Shown here: piece after piece, positions 1-15,300 of the stretch
How the letters are laid out: every line of letters starts with the position of its first letter
Position numbering within the stretch: position 1 is the stretch's first letter
DNA from: Sinohyriopsis cumingii
Lineage: Eukaryota; Mollusca; Bivalvia; Unionida; Unionidae
NCBI GenBank assembly: GCA_028554795.2
Contig: CM068839.1
Location: 16,027,220-16,091,219 of the forward strand
Direction: 5' to 3'
DNA length: 64,000 nt
Notes under the pieces: model-generated
The model's database searches: none
The model's input: only the letters and a program-made list of their open reading frames with translations
Told to the model about the DNA's origin: nothing
Made by a program: the position numbers and the translations under genes

Positions 1-223
1 CCACAAAAGTCAAACTGTTTGATTCTTTGATTCTGTTAATTACCATCTAGTCTATTTTAATGATATTAAGTTGCTATTCCTTTAGTTTTCAAATGGAGCA
101 ATTCCCTTAAATATTGGTCTAGGCATACTAGTGCCTTTTTTATTATACATAATATCTAACTTCATAGGATGGGCAAACATTTAACTGGCATCACTTTGCA
201 CCTTCTACTGTGCAGGCACCCAC

Positions 224-310
224 CTTTTCAAACCTTTGTTCAAGAACTTCGTGCTCCCATTTCAGAGCTCTCATTTCCTCCTCTGTCACCTTTAATCTGG
301 CCTTTGTCAT
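224..310 (-). CDS. GAS8: GAS8 exon 7 (last exon in window)
   Basis: The exon has 29 codons, from [18 protein letters not shown] to VLEQRFEK. The acceptor is TCTTTCAG and the donor [20 protein letters not shown] is a GAS8 signature. The next exons must lie beyond base 1. Confidence 0.94.
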
Positions 311-3300
311 CTGAAAGAATATCAAACAATTTATTATGAGACAATGTACATTATACTATTTCATGAGATATTACTGGTGTTCTTTTCGACTGAAGACAGA
401 GCATACAAATATGTATAACTACAACTGCTCAAGAATTTCAGCTCCATAAGACAGAGATGCATGTAGACCAAGACAGGCAGGCAGACAGAGACAGACTAAC
501 ACCATCCCAGTCATTACAAAGGCAGATGGATACAGACAAACTGTGTTACACCATGACATCAGCTCCAAGTCATAAGATTAGTCTGCATCAAGTATAAAAA
601 AAACATGGTGCCAATAATGTCTTAGGCCATTTTCATGGCTATTTAAGTACATTTTAATAAAAAAAATTTAACTGCTGTAAACACTAAAATTAGTTAAAAT
701 ACATAGTACTTATATTTTCTTCACACCTCTGTCTTATTAAGATGTGTTAAATGGTTTAAATCTATTGGAACATACATACAGCCCCACTCACCTCCTACCC
801 CCAATCTATTATTGTAAATGATTATGCAGTAAACTTAAAAATCATATGTTAATGTAGCATTCAGGTTTAATACTGGTTAGCATTAGCTGAAACAAACATT
901 GGTTAAACTAAATTGCAAAGGACTACATTACTTATAATGGTGGCTGTAACACTGAAAACTATGTAACAAGAAGGGAGAAAACACAAATGGTATCCTAAAT
1001 CTGACAATAAACCTCTTGCACATAGTTAAGTATGTTACTGTATATGCAATTAAAAAGATCCAGACTGGATAGGCTTTGTAAATAGCCTGTCTTTAGACCT
1101 CAATCCCTGGTCCACCTATATTACCTGAAGTCTTAATGACTGCATACCCAACCTTACATAGAAAAATCAGACACTTACCCTAAGGGTTTCCTTATCTTTC
1201 TCGTAGTTGGCTAGTTGTTTTCTGAGCTCTTCAACTTCCTCACGAGCTTTCTGCAATGGCTCAGCCAGACGCTTGTTTTCAGCAATAACTTCTGCCATCT
1301 GTTTCTCCATTCTCTCTTCCTTCTTCTTCATCTCCTCCACTTGTTCCTACAACAAACCATTCAGCATAGATTACAGTTGTTGTATTGCTGGATGTTGTGG
1401 ATGAGACCAAAGAACAATGGGATGAGCTTGTAAACCCCATGTACTTTGCACAAGACCATAACATACAAAAGTACAAACCACTATCATTTATTTATTTATT
1501 ACATACTGTACCCATATTTATTACAAAGAAATTGCCATACACAAAATCGGAGATCAAAAAACTGTATAGCCTGATGCATGGGGCACCTGTAAATCTAGAA
1601 TGGACACCTGTAAATCTAGACTGGGCACCTGTAAATCTAGATTGGGCACATGTAAATCTAGACTGGGCACCTGTAAATCTAGACTGGGCACCTGTAAATT
1701 TACACTGTGCACCTGTAAATCTAGATTAGGCCCATCCTGATTTCTAAGTAAGTTGCAGATCAGGCTTTTTAAAAAAAGTTTATCTACTTTGCCTGAATGA
1801 AAACATGAGTTCACCAACAAAATGCAGCATTTTCATTTAGAAATTCTTGTTAATATCCATCCCCTTACTGGGGTTCAATTTGAAGGTCCTTCCACCTTAT
1901 GAATACAGTATGTTCAACTGTATCAAAAGCTATCAATTTTGTGTACAAACAAAGCATGGATATGATTAACGAGAAACAGTATTATTTCCGAGAAACAGTA
2001 TTATTTCTCTTCACCATATTTCACTGGTAATCTATAATTAGCACTCATTTGTCCTGCATCATAATAATGAGCTGTCCCTTGATCACACTGATTACTGGTT
2101 AAATATATCAGTCAATACCTATGCAATTGTCTGATCAAGTCTAGTGATTAGCAACTAATAAAACCACCAATATAATGTTTTTCACTCTAAAGTATTTTGG
2201 TCATTTAATTCAAAGAGTTGGTAGCATTTGGTTCTATTAAGATACGGAGACATGGAAAAATGACAAAACTAGAAGTTACTGTATTTACAGACCAATATAA
2301 GACTATAATACCTCTATGACTTTAATTTCTCTTTTCAACTTTGATAAAGGAACATGTCAAGATTATTGGACATTCAGAAAATGAAACTACTGAGTACTAA
2401 TATACATCAGGATTTGGAAAAAACAGCTCTTAATGAAATTTAATGTAATCAAACTTTTAGCAGAAAAGGTGACAACAATGTTTCTTAAATTCTTAAATAA
2501 ATTATTATGAAAGGCAAATACACCCAGAACAATTGTCAATTTAAAGTTTTTTTTAAAAAGGATCTTGCGTTAAGCAAAGTAGTTTCTACATTCTGTCAAA
2601 TAACAGTAAAATATACGGCCCTATCAGGCAAGCAAATGTTGAGTTATGATAAGTGATTTTTTTAAAAATTCACTTGCACTGGGCCTCTGTCTGAAAAAAG
2701 ATTCTTCAGGACTGAAAATAAAAAATAATAGAAATAGTGTTGAAAAAAATCTTACTTTTTAATCACTAAATCATGCATGAATACATGATATGACATGACA
2801 AGATTTGACACATGTTGCATCATGGTATAAAAAACATACTGTGATACCATGCTGCAAAGCAACAAACTTCTATGCCATATGTTTTGCAATAGCACCTAAT
2901 AAGTGACAGTGTAAGATATGAGGAAATTATAAAGTCATATCACACAATGCATTTTCAAAGGTCTCTCAAGGGTTACATATAAAAAGTACATTATTGGTGG
3001 GAAAAATATGGCTATAGCTGGGATATAAAACATTTCTAAACATCAGCTTGCCCTCTGCAAGTTGACTGGAAAATTTAACTTGCGCTTGGGAAAATTGAGC
3101 TTGCCCCAAACATGTTCTGGTAGAAAATGGTTTTAAAATAGCTAAATTTTTAAGACAGAGACTGGTTTAGAGAGAAAATAATTTTAAACAACCATAATGC
3201 AGCTGTATTAATTTAGTTTTAATCGCGTTTTTATACATAACATTATTACTTATCTTTCTAATTAGATTTCAAATGATCATCCATGAGAAAAACAAGGTAA

Positions 3301-6300
3301 AATTAGCCTATCTCTGAAATAGTCATAAAATTGTCAATGATTTCACTCAGTCATGTTCTTCTGGGTGTGTTATGTCCACTCACATCACTGCTTTCAATTC
3401 CAGTTATCATCTTGTCACCTTGAAATCACCAACAGGCAACAAATGTTTGACAAGCCAACTTTTGAGACTGAGAAAATTTCTTTTTATCCATTTAATTGTT
3501 TGCCAAGCAGTATTTACTTATTAGTCTCTTGTTAATTAACACATAAACCCCATATCATAATAACCGCATCTGAGAGTAACAGTTTTGGTTCATCAATCGT
3601 ACTTTGAATGAAATTCTGGTGATTAATCATTAGTGACGAGTGCCTTTTATTTCCAAACACACCTGTCAATGAAACCTCACAAGTTATTAACAATTAAATC
3701 ACCTAAAGACATAGACATGCATAAAAACAATCTCTATACTTGGCCATCTAACAAACTGCCAGAGGCTAGGTTAGGAACTGAATGTTGGCTAGTTCCAGAT
3801 ATGTACAAATATTATGACTAAACTGAAGTAATTGATAAGTTAGAATTTATTCCTTATTTGTCAAAACTGGCTTCAGTTAGTATCAGGATACTAACAAATT
3901 GCAGGTCAATTTCTTGGACTTGCCCATGGGCAAGTTACTTGGAAACTTGAGCTTGTCCTGGGAGTCAGGCAAGTTGATTTGTAAGTCCCTAGCTATAGGA
4001 ATCAAAAAGGGTTTGTTAATTTAAAATCTTTACCAGAACATGACAGAAAAGAATCTGGGTCCAAGGCAAAGTCGTAAAGTTCAGTTTCTTTTGTGGGTGT
4101 TCTAGGATAGATTATGAACTTAGCTAACCATGTGGAAATGTCTTATTTACATAATCAATCAAAATGATATTAAATTATTCAGAAATGACTCCAAAAAAGA
4201 GGTCTTCTAAACAAACTCCATTGCTTACACAAATATTTGTATGGATCTAAAATTAGACCTCAATTCTGATGTAAATGGTTCGCATGTCCAAGGCAAATAT
4301 CTTAAACCCATGCAAACTTAAAATTTCACCTATTTACTCAAGAAAATGCTGATTCTTTAAATCTTGCAAGGCCACTGTAGGAATTAGTATTCCAAATAAT
4401 GTCTACAGACCAAGAGGGGCAGCCCTCAAAAGCTTTTTGAAGTGCTCAAGCAAAACTGTTAACATATCCCATGAGATACCCTTATAGATGTTGACAGAAT
4501 ATCAGGCAACAGTAACTAGCATATATGTCCTGAGTTCCAAAGACTGACCCCCTTCTTGGAATGGAGGGGATATTCCACTTAAGTAGAGGAGGAAGTGGTA
4601 ATTCTTACCCAAATACCAGTTACCTTGAGAGGGATAAAATTGAGTGTGTTGTGTGATTTTTTAAAATAGTTTTAATAATTTTCCAGTCATTTTGCTACAA
4701 TGTCCTCAGTGTGGCAGTTTATAGTGATGTCTTGCAGTGAGGCAGCATGCTACAGACATGTAGCATCATGTCCCACCCAGTCACATTATCCTAACACTAG
4801 GTCAACCAGTCCGAATACTAACCTCTTAATGCTGAATGCCAAGAAAGGCAGCTGTAAGTGCCATTTTTATAAGTTACACTGAGGTACTCTGTAATGTATG
4901 ACTTTTACTATAGATATTTTAAAGGTTACTATAACAATGAAAAATGTCATGTGCCCAGAGACACACAAAGTCCAAAAACCAAGAGACACATGAACTCCAA
5001 GGAAAACAAGGATGCTGTTCCAACTAAAAGAAATAACAAATGAATCTAACTGTTGTTGTTCTAGATCTCTAACTGCTCATTAAATGAGAGAATATTTACC
5101 TTTTGGACTTGGGACTAGTGTCAGGAAAAGAGATAGTAATGCAGAAGTAGCAGGTAACGTACTAAAACAAAAGTTCCTTGATTAGCAGGATGCTCTACTG
5201 CCTGACAAGAATTTTCTGGAATCTAAGACAAGACTGTTCCTTCTTTTTTATTGCTGAGTGTTGAAACTATCTCTGACAGTCCTGAACAATAAAAACATTT
5301 CAGCATGGTGGCCATATTGGATGCAAGATGGACACGAGTACATTTAGGATCAAGAAGCAAAGTCTATTCTTGGACATATATGAGGATAAGAAAATCCCTT
5401 CAGAAGCTATTGTAGCAATTATAACATTTTCAAGCTGGCTGTCATAGTGACCAAATTTGATGTCCAATTGGAACTAGGTTCATTTAGGACTAACTAGACA
5501 TTATGAGAAGTCTTTTAGTAAAACCTCCATGTTGATATTACCATACGTTTAGGAAGACATCATTTTCATTTAGGTCTAACTAGACCTTGGGACAAATGTG
5601 TGTGCAAAGTTTCACGGCACTCCTTCCTTAGAAGAAGTAATAATAACAAATCTGCCCTAATTGACATAAGGATGATGGATCGACAGGAAGCCATCCCATA
5701 AGCTCTTTGATCTATGACTAAAAGCTCATGAGAAAAACATTTATATGAGTTTTTAAAATACTCAACAGAATCGGACCAAATAAGACAGAAGGATTTCAAT
5801 CCTGTATAAATGATGCCAAACAGTGGAAAACCTGTATATAAATTCCATAAAACATATATGGCCATTGCTTCCATAAATTTAAAAAACCTTCAAATATTTC
5901 TCAAAAACTGTTCGTCAGAATTTAATCAAATTTGACAAAAAGCATACTGACATGAAGATTAAAAAAAAATAAAAACGATGCTTTTCCACCATCCATTATG
6001 ACAGCTGCTTGTTACAAGTTGAGAAACAACTACTCAAATACTAGACAAATAAATTTACCAAATGCAATGCAACCTGACATTATTGTCTTTCAAATTTTAC
6101 CAAATGCAATGGAAAGCATCCTCACATTAATGTCTTTCAAATTTTACCAAATGCTATGGAAAGCAACCTGACATTAATGTCTTTCAAATTTTACCAAATG
6201 CAATGGAATGCATCCTCACATTAATGTCTTTCAAATTTTACCAAATGCAATGGAAAGCAACCTGCCATTAATGTCTTTCAAATTTTACCAAATGCAATGG

Positions 6301-9300
6301 AATGCAACCTGACATTAATGTCTTTCAAATTTTACCAAATGCAATGAAAAGCAACCTGACATTAATGTCTGTCAAATTTTACCAAATGCTATGGAATGCA
6401 TGCTGACATTAATGTCTTTGAAATTTTACCAAATGCAATGGAATGCAACCTGACATTAATGTCTTTCAAATTCTGACAAATTGTGCTATTCCAGTGTCAA
6501 ATGGGGCTACCATTTCTAAAAAGTAACAAATCTTCAAAAGGCTTTATCTAAAAAAAATGATCAATATAATTTGATCAAATCTGACAGACAGCATCCTAGC
6601 ATCAAGGGCTTACACCCTGTACAGATGATGCAGATGCTCTGTCAACTATGTCTCCCTTTACTAACAGTAGGAAAACTTTTAAATGACTTCTTTTCAAACA
6701 AAATTTGGCAAAATTTAAATGAAAGCATCCCTGGATGAAGGTCTCAAGTTTAGTGAAAATCGTGTTGAACAGTTTTTTGAGAACAATCTGTTGAAAGATT
6801 TTTCTATTTTTAGTAATGGTGTTTAAACTTGATAACACATTGATATCAAATAAGAAAATCCTTAATGCCTGAATGCTCCTGTAACATTTGATGCAAATGG
6901 ATTAAGTGATTTTTGAGATGTAAATAACCTTTTATTGGCGATGGGCCATGCTAAAACTCATTTGGCCTTATGACCGTGTGAGTCCCAAACAGCTTGCGGC
7001 ACAAATTCCCGTGTGTCTTACAAGCCCTGGCTGAACTTATGAGGTAAATAAGTGTGACTTAAATTCTATAATCAATCATCCAATCTCAAAAGTAGAATTT
7101 CATCTTTTAAATGTTGACCTTTTTCAATTCAGATTGCAATCTTTTACATGTAAATCAATTTGTTTTAATAGTCAAGTTACAGGATTTTAATAAGCACTGC
7201 AGCTCATTTAAATAACAAGGACTTATGGCAACATATAACTTATGTTTGATACCTGTACATTATGTGACAACATATAACTTATGTTTGATACCTGTACATT
7301 ATGTCACAACATGTAACTTGTTTGATACCTGTACATTATGTGACAACATATAACTTGTTTGATACCTGTACATTATGTGACAACATATAACTTGTTTGAT
7401 ACCTGTACATTATGTGACAACATATAACTTGTTTGATACCTGTACATTATGTGACAACACGTAACTTGTTTGATACCTGTACATTATGTGACAACATATA
7501 ACTTGTTTGATACCTGTACATTATGTGACAACATATAACTTGTTTGATACCTGTACATTATGTGACAACATATAACTTGTCTGATACCAGTACATTATGT
7601 GACAACACATAACTTGTTTGATACCTGTACATTATGTGACAACATATAACTTGTTTGATACCTGTACATTATGTGACAACATATAACTTGTTTGATACCT
7701 GTACATTATGTGACAACATATAACTTGTTTGAAACCTGTACATTATGACCATAGTTTAATATGGATGAAATCTACAACTAATTATTTTCTACCCTCATTT
7801 TTAGTCACCTCACATGCAAACAAATTAATTATGTAGGGCCATATGCTTTTGTAGTTGAGGAAACTACAACTATGTACTAAATTGTGCATTTCCTGTCATA
7901 TTTGTGTCTGTACCAAAAGTCTATTTTAGCACCATAAAGCCATTTTCATTTTATTACATTTTCATTTTATTATAGTGCTTTACACAGTCATTTTTTGTTT
8001 TAAATTCGGCACTGAAAATTGCTGGAGAAAGATAAATGTTTTGATTAGTACAACTGAGCATCAGAAGTAATATTTACATTATAAACTAACATTTACTACT
8101 TTGTGATTAATTTCTTTAGACTAAAATTGAGACATACTAATCCATTTACAAACAGAGATCCGTCCTAGCACTGACACACGGTTTCACAAATCCATAATTT
8201 ATCATTCTAAGTTGCATCAACATCCAACCAATGCGATTTTATTCTAATTACACTGGTTCCAAAATTTATAGTTGTATCTTAAAATTACAGAAACCAGCTA
8301 TGAAAATACTGAAAAGGTAAAATCTGATTGAACTTACCTTCAGTGTGTTAATCAAAGCAAGATTATTTAATGTAATATCATTATAGTAGTTCTTGATATC
8401 ACTGAAAGCTTTTTCATGATTCTTCATCAAGGTATTAATCTGTCCATTCTTTCTCTCCTCTATTTCATGAATCTCTGTCTTCCTTCTCAGATCCAGCTCA
8501 TCACGAAGTGCACGCATTTTCTTTTCATATTTGGCTTCAATTTCTCTGGCCTGTCTCTCAAAGTCATCCCTAAGCATTGTAATTTCTTCATCATTTTTCT
8601 GAAATAAATGAGCTTAACTTGTAGAAACATGTTGTTACACTGCATTCTGCTTAAAAGTGAAAAAAGGTAAATGAGTGATTTGCTGACATGAACTACTTTC
8701 AATTCAAACATTCTTCTGACATACAAATTGATGCAAGAATCTTAACAAATCAAAATCTGCCATATTGAGAAAACAATCTTTCAATATCACTTATAAATGG
8801 AATATATTTATGACCTAATTAGCCTACATTAACTTCAGTGTGCATTTTCTTCTGCTTTGCAGTGTTATATTATTTTCTGACCACACATACAGATTTCTTA
8901 ACTCACAGAATTGTCGGAAATCAGACTCAGTATGCAACCATCATGCTTCAGTAGTAGAAATTACCTTATTTTATCAATACCAAGCCTTGCTCAATTCATG
9001 TAAAATAAACTAAAAGATAGGATAAAATACCGTAAAATACTGTATACCCCCTATTAAAAGCCTCACTATTACACATATCTTGATGTAATGAACAACCACA
9101 TTGGATCGCAAAGAATGTAAGAATAAACAGAATACTTTCTTATTAGAAATGACTGATTTTTATTTTCCCCACTAATTTAAATCATTAACCTATTACACAT
9201 TCAAAAATATATTTCTTATATGAACATGTCCTGTTGAAAGAAACAGATGATATGCTGTCAAGATGATCTATCATTATAATAATACGTATAAGCTCCATGA

Positions 9301-12300
9301 CCCTAACAAAACACATGACCTAAGGGCAGGAATACCACAAAAAGAAGTACATAATATTGTACAGTAATATATTTCAAGATAGGGTGTAAACTGGATGCAA
9401 AATTACTATAATCAAATAAAAAGAACAATATTTTTGTCCTAATGGTCTCATACAAAGATATAATCCAAGAGCAGGTGCAGTGCAATGTGAGAAGTAAGGA
9501 AGTAATGTCATATTCAAAATATGCATTAAATTCTTGACTCTAGGACACACCATTGAATAATGATGTCCAGGACAGTGAGAAAGGGAAGCATGGGTTAACA
9601 ATCCCACTATGAAGTGAATCAAGTATGGAGTTTTTTAAATATCAGAAGAAAAATTAACCTAAAAGTGTCCTACTTCTTCCCCCCTTGGCCCAATCATGGG
9701 ACACAACAATAGCGACAACACAGTATATGGAGAAAGTGAAATCTGGTGTTACATAATACAGCTAATTTGTAGTAAATTGGATTAAAATTAAAACATACAT
9801 GAGCAAATCAAATTTGTTACCAAAGACTGTCCTACATAATGACCCATGGACTTGACCCAGGGGTCAAAATAGTAAAATCCATAAGGTTAGTGTGTGATGA
9901 TGTCATATTCCAAACATGGCTTGAATTGGTTAAGGAAATATATGTGAAAAGAAACCCTTAATCAAGACCATAATTAAAATGTGTCTTCATTATAACTCAT
10001 GGTCAATAACCCCACAAAGTGATTGTTGCTGTTGTTGTTGTTGTTGTGGGGTTTAACGCCATTTTTCAGCACGATAGGCTATACATGGCGGCCAGTATTA
10101 ATGGTGGAGGAAGAACCCCGGAAAACCCCGGAAAGAACCACCGACCCACGAGAAGCTACTGGCAAGCTTTCTCACATGCCCACATTGGCTGAATCTTAGA
10201 CTCGAACTGCCGCAGACAGAGGTGAGATGGCAGTGATCCGTAACGAAGAGCGCCTTAGACCACTCGGCCACTCGGGGCCCCCCACAAAGTGATAGAACTC
10301 AGGGGCAGGAGTGGTATTAACAGAAGGACAGTATATGGTGATAATGTATTCCAGATATGAAGCCAGTTTTGGTAAGGGTTTAATGAGTTTTAATTACTAC
10401 AAAACACTTTAACCAAAATGTGTCTCCAATATAATTCTTGGTCTCAGAACCTAAAGCATGTACTTAACCAGGTGACAGGGGTGTTACTTTGGGAAGCTGT
10501 GCATGTGATGCAAACCTGTCAATCTTAACAAGACTATCACAGTAAGACAGTTGATATTTTTCAAACAGTTTTACCAGTTTTAGCAACATGACATCATGTA
10601 TTGCTATTGTTAAGTTGGAAACATGTATTTAACAAGTTTGGTATCTGAAACTGATGCAGTGCCAGTAAACATTATGTTCAACTGAAAAGTTTGTAAAGTA
10701 TATGTTGACCATATTTACTTCTAGTACAGCAGCACAAACTTCAGTTACAAACCCTTTGCTGCTCAATGGATTGTTGCTATCTCTCAATTTGTCATGATTC
10801 TTTTATTTTTTTCTTCTATTTCATATGATGACACCAGTAAGACATACTAAAATCGTCACATTATGTCCAACAAATGCAACTGTTTCTTCCTGGTTTTATT
10901 CACAAGAATCTGAATATTCCTTTGTATTCAACTGTACTATTACAATTTTATTAAAACTTTTTAAGATGCATATTTTCTCTTTGGTCTTTAACATGTATTA
11001 ATTGCATGGCATCATTTAAAAAAAAAAACTATAATCAAGAGTTTGATCATGCAGACACTTTGCATGAAAAGTTACGTCCAGTTTAAAGCATCTATGGTAC
11101 ACTGTAAAGTTAGTCAGGATCAAAATCAAACATGGTTGAGCCAATTATCCAGATTTTACCCAACAATCATAATTTCGTAGCTTTGCTTTCATTTCATAAG
11201 TCTGTATTTTTAGGGTCATTTTCATACTTACAGCAAAGTTGTAAGGTTTGGCAGGTCTGGTGATGATGTTAGATTGCAAATATAAGTATATTAGAAAAGG
11301 GGTTATTGAAATACAAATGATGAGAAAATTTCAACTACAATGTGCCTCGATCATAATTCTTGACTCTATGGTCCTATCCAGGGGAAGAACTCAAAGGCAA
11401 GAGTGGTACTAACAGAGGAGAAGAATGGAATAATTTTATACTCAAAATATCAAGTGAACAGGATAAGAGTTTACTATGCAACAAGTCCTTGAAAACAACT
11501 GAACAAAAAACATTGGCTAAATTTGTTTTCATTATACATGGCCTTACTGAGGGACAGGACACTGGGGCGTGAGTGGTATTAACAGAAGATTTTCACATTA
11601 TATTCCAAATATGGAATGAATCATACATTCTTGCATGTGAATTCCAATATTTGTTTTAGAAATGTGGTCCTGCATTTTTTCCATCCCCAAAAATCTACTG
11701 AGAATTCTTAATTTTATGTAAAAACAGGTAATTGATTTGGATGTGAGGTGAAACATATTAAGTAACACTAAACAAATATTTTTCCATAATAATGAACCTT
11801 TTTAAGATTTTTGATGATGTCTTCATGTGAAAGTTCCTGTTCTTTAAGTTCCACTTTCAGAGCTCTCTTGTCTTTCCGCAGATCTCGTTCCTCACCATGG
11901 TGCTCATCCTGGGCCAATTTCAGTGATACCACACCTTCGGCTCGCAGCTCAGAAATGTTGTTTTGGTGTTCATAGAGCAAATGCTTCACTTTTTGTTTAT
12001 AAACCTAAAAGGAAAAAAAGCACACCATGCTCAAATTCACACACAGAAAAAAAAATGCAACTCAGACTTTATTTTTCTAATTTCACATCTAGTTTTTTCA
12101 AATTTCTGTACCCTGACACAGGCGTAAGTAAACTTGCCCATACTACTTGAGACCAACATTAAATAAGTGAAATAAAAAAATCAATGAAATTTTTTATGGA
12201 TATAAATACTAAAGTAATTTCATAATGAAATTCAACAGATTACATATTATGGCCATAGTAACAAACCAAAAATACAGCATACTTGACCGACCTAATGCTT

Positions 12301-15300
12301 AAAAGTTTCAAATTATGTTAAAAGCATTACATTTTTCTAACCCATAAAACCTGACAATTTCAGAAAAAATCCATAAAAGGAATCTCCCTTGCTTTCAAGA
12401 CTTGTCAATATTTGATCCATGTAGAAACAAAAAAAAATCTTATTTCAAACCTGTTACAATTTTAATCTTTTTAAAACCTCAATCACAGAAAATTATTGAA
12501 ATAAAAAATATTAACTTTATTTTTCATATGTGAATAAACTCTGATTGCCTATTTATTGTATATTATCTTGGGCTTAAATGTATTGAATTGTGAATATTAA
12601 AAGTTATTTGATAATAAAAAAAAGCATTTTTGGTATTGGTTTGCATAGTCTATATTGTGGTCCAAGCCATTCATTAATTATGTATAAGCATTTTGTAGAC
12701 AGACAGTAAAAACACCCGAATGCAACATAAAGATAGATTAGACACTGCAGTAAAGAACAAATGATTGTGGTAGCTTTGAAATAAAGTGTAGATAATTTGT
12801 TGCTCAAGTTATGCTACAGTTATGAAAATAGGTATACTTCAGAACATGACAACAAATTGTTAGTCAAACTCAATGGATAAAACCATCATCAGAAATCTGC
12901 AATAGCAAGTGGAAAACTGCTACCTAGTTTACTGTTTGTCTCCTGGTGAAAATTCTTGAAAATCTTTGCTCCCAAGAATTTTGAGAGAAATATGAACTCA
13001 TAGTGAAACTTTTGCCACCAAACTGAAAAGTATGTAGCAAAAATTGTGTTTCATCTGAATTCTAACCCTGTAAACCAAAGTCTCTGTAAGCAAGGTAAAT
13101 TAAAAATTCTGAAGAGCACAATTTTTCAGGAAAGACATTTAATACAAACATGGACTGTTACAATACAAAATTTACTTTTTAAGTGTTCAAATCGTACGGG
13201 TTTTGCCATATTATTAATTAAAAAATTTTTTAACAAAAAATGTTTAAACTGAAGTTTTTCAAACAAGGTTTATAGTTTGTTTTTTTTTTTATACTTAAAA
13301 CCTGTTGCTTTCATTATAACTGGAACATGCCCAATATATACCAAAGTTCATACTGTAATAACTACAGTAAAACCTTAAATAGCTTTCACCCAATTACAGA
13401 AGCTAAATATGGGAATTTTCAAACATGATATTAAACATCTTTTTAATTAAAAACAGGGATTTTTCTTACCTTAATTTGTATTATATACATTTTGAACCCT
13501 TTTCACTTTACCTGTTATTATAAGGATACAATGTCTCCATATTAGACACTATTGTGGTCTCATGAGAAGATCTAATCATCAAAGCATATCATTGTTTGAA
13601 GATCTAAATCTAAACTTCAAAGCATATTCTTTTTAGTTAAGAGAGTTGTCAGATATATTTACCTTTATCTCTATTTGGTGTCTTTCCTCTGCATCCTCCA
13701 TTTCTCTGTCCTTATTTCTTAGCTCCGCTTTTTTTTCTTCTAGCTGTCGCTTGGTTATTTCCCAGAATGTATTCACTTTGTCTCTCTCTAACTGGAAATA
13801 GTTCCTCTCCTCTCTTTCCCTATCCAACTCCTCTCGGAGACGCACAATGTGCTCCTCCAGCTGAAAAAAACAAACTGAGCACATTAGTATCATCAGTTTG
13901 TTTAATACTAACTAGAAATGAATTTTGTTATCCCAAAAAGAAAATTGGTCACAATATCAATCTTTATTTATTACTAAGTGTAAACTGAAAGGATAAAGTT
14001 TCTGATTATTATTACTTTTAAAACAATATCAGCAATTATTTAGATTTTCAAAGAAATATTGGCTTGGTAGAATAGAATGGCAAAGGGACATACTTCATGT
14101 GCCTATTGTTTCAGGAATATGGACTGTAAGTAGAATACGTGTTTGGAGGTTCGGGGTTTTGTGTGGATGTTAATTATGAAATCCTCCCATCAATGAAAGA
14201 TACCTGTAATCCAAAAGGGAATTGAACAACATAAGTAGAACATTCAGGTTCTGGAATAAAATGTAGATGATATCATGATGATCATCCTACTGAAGCTGAC
14301 AAATTAGGTGACAGACTGGAACTTTAAACACTGCCAGCTTGGAGGGAACACCATGCTGCAGTACTATGTCTGTCATGTCATAGAATCTGGATCATTCAGT
14401 GGGAGATGGAATCTGAATCATTCAGTGGGAGACGGAATCTGATCCTTCTCATGGCATAAATAGTGATGTGGTTGACTACCGGTAATTTACTCTTTTTGAA
14501 CAAGAAGCCATTTGATCAGGAGAAAATATCTGTGCATCAGTTTGCAGGAGGAAGTTAGGAAAACACTTGTTGCTCCAACAACAGATCTCAACTAAATGAC
14601 TACTACTGCCTACAAGAGATGCTGACTCATAGGTTTAAACCCTAACAATGCAATCTTGCAATCTGATGTAAATTTAAAAACAGAAGCAGGCAAAAAGACA
14701 AGTCTTTGAGAGGCAATGGGTATGTTTGTTTTCAGATACTTAGCTAACTAGTTTTTCCTTCAATGCCACATGATAGTTTGGAAAAATATGTCACAGATCA
14801 GTACATAAATGGTTTATGCAACAATCAGTTGAAAAACATTTTACAAAATTTAATGATCATTACACCCCTGAGCATGCTGTAGCTTTAGCAGTTGAATTTG
14901 ATGCTTTTTTTATGGCTCTACAGAATGAATTTGCAAGCCCACTTTAGACAGTGAAAAACATCCACTTTTGGTACAAAGCTTCACACTAGAATGTGTTGCC
15001 AAACTTTTGGATGATAAACTATAATTTAAAAAAATTCACAAAATGTGTGTATATGACTTTGATTTTTAATGTAGCTTTAACAATTTTTCAGTCATATCGC
15101 TTCGATGTCTGCAGCTGACAATTTATAGTGTTGTCTAGCACTAGGACATCATGCCACAGGCATGTAGAATGATGTCTCACCCAGTCAGAATATCCTGACA
15201 CCAGGCCAACCAGTCCTAACATTAACCTGTTAATGCTGACCGCCAAGTGAGGCAGCTGTTAGTGCCATCTTTGTAAATCTTTGGTATGACTCGGCCAGGG

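Larger units (their letters stand above)
1347..8337 (-). other. GAS8 intron between exons 5 and 6 (7 kb)
   Basis: The longest intron in the window. It holds three tandem arrays (1,581-1,727; 6,056-6,474; 7,226-7,745), a headless SINE copy near 4,650-4,880 and an old dispersed repeat with the phrase TAGGTCTAACTAGACCTTGGGA near 5,300-5,650. A perfect 18-bp palindrome (ACTTGCCCATGGGCAAGT) lies at 3,918-3,935. The short open frames here have no family resemblance. Confidence 0.85.
8599..11797 (-). other. GAS8 intron between exons 4 and 5
   Basis: AT-rich intron. It contains one SINE with target duplications (10,024-10,279) and several diverged pieces of one old dispersed repeat. No coding feature is supported. 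Confidence 0.85.

Noticed and set aside
1385-1820. Repetitive open frames on both strands with APVNLDW-like or LDLQVPS-like repeats
   Set aside because: They translate the 21-bp tandem repeat inside a GAS8 intron. The unit length keeps several frames open by chance.
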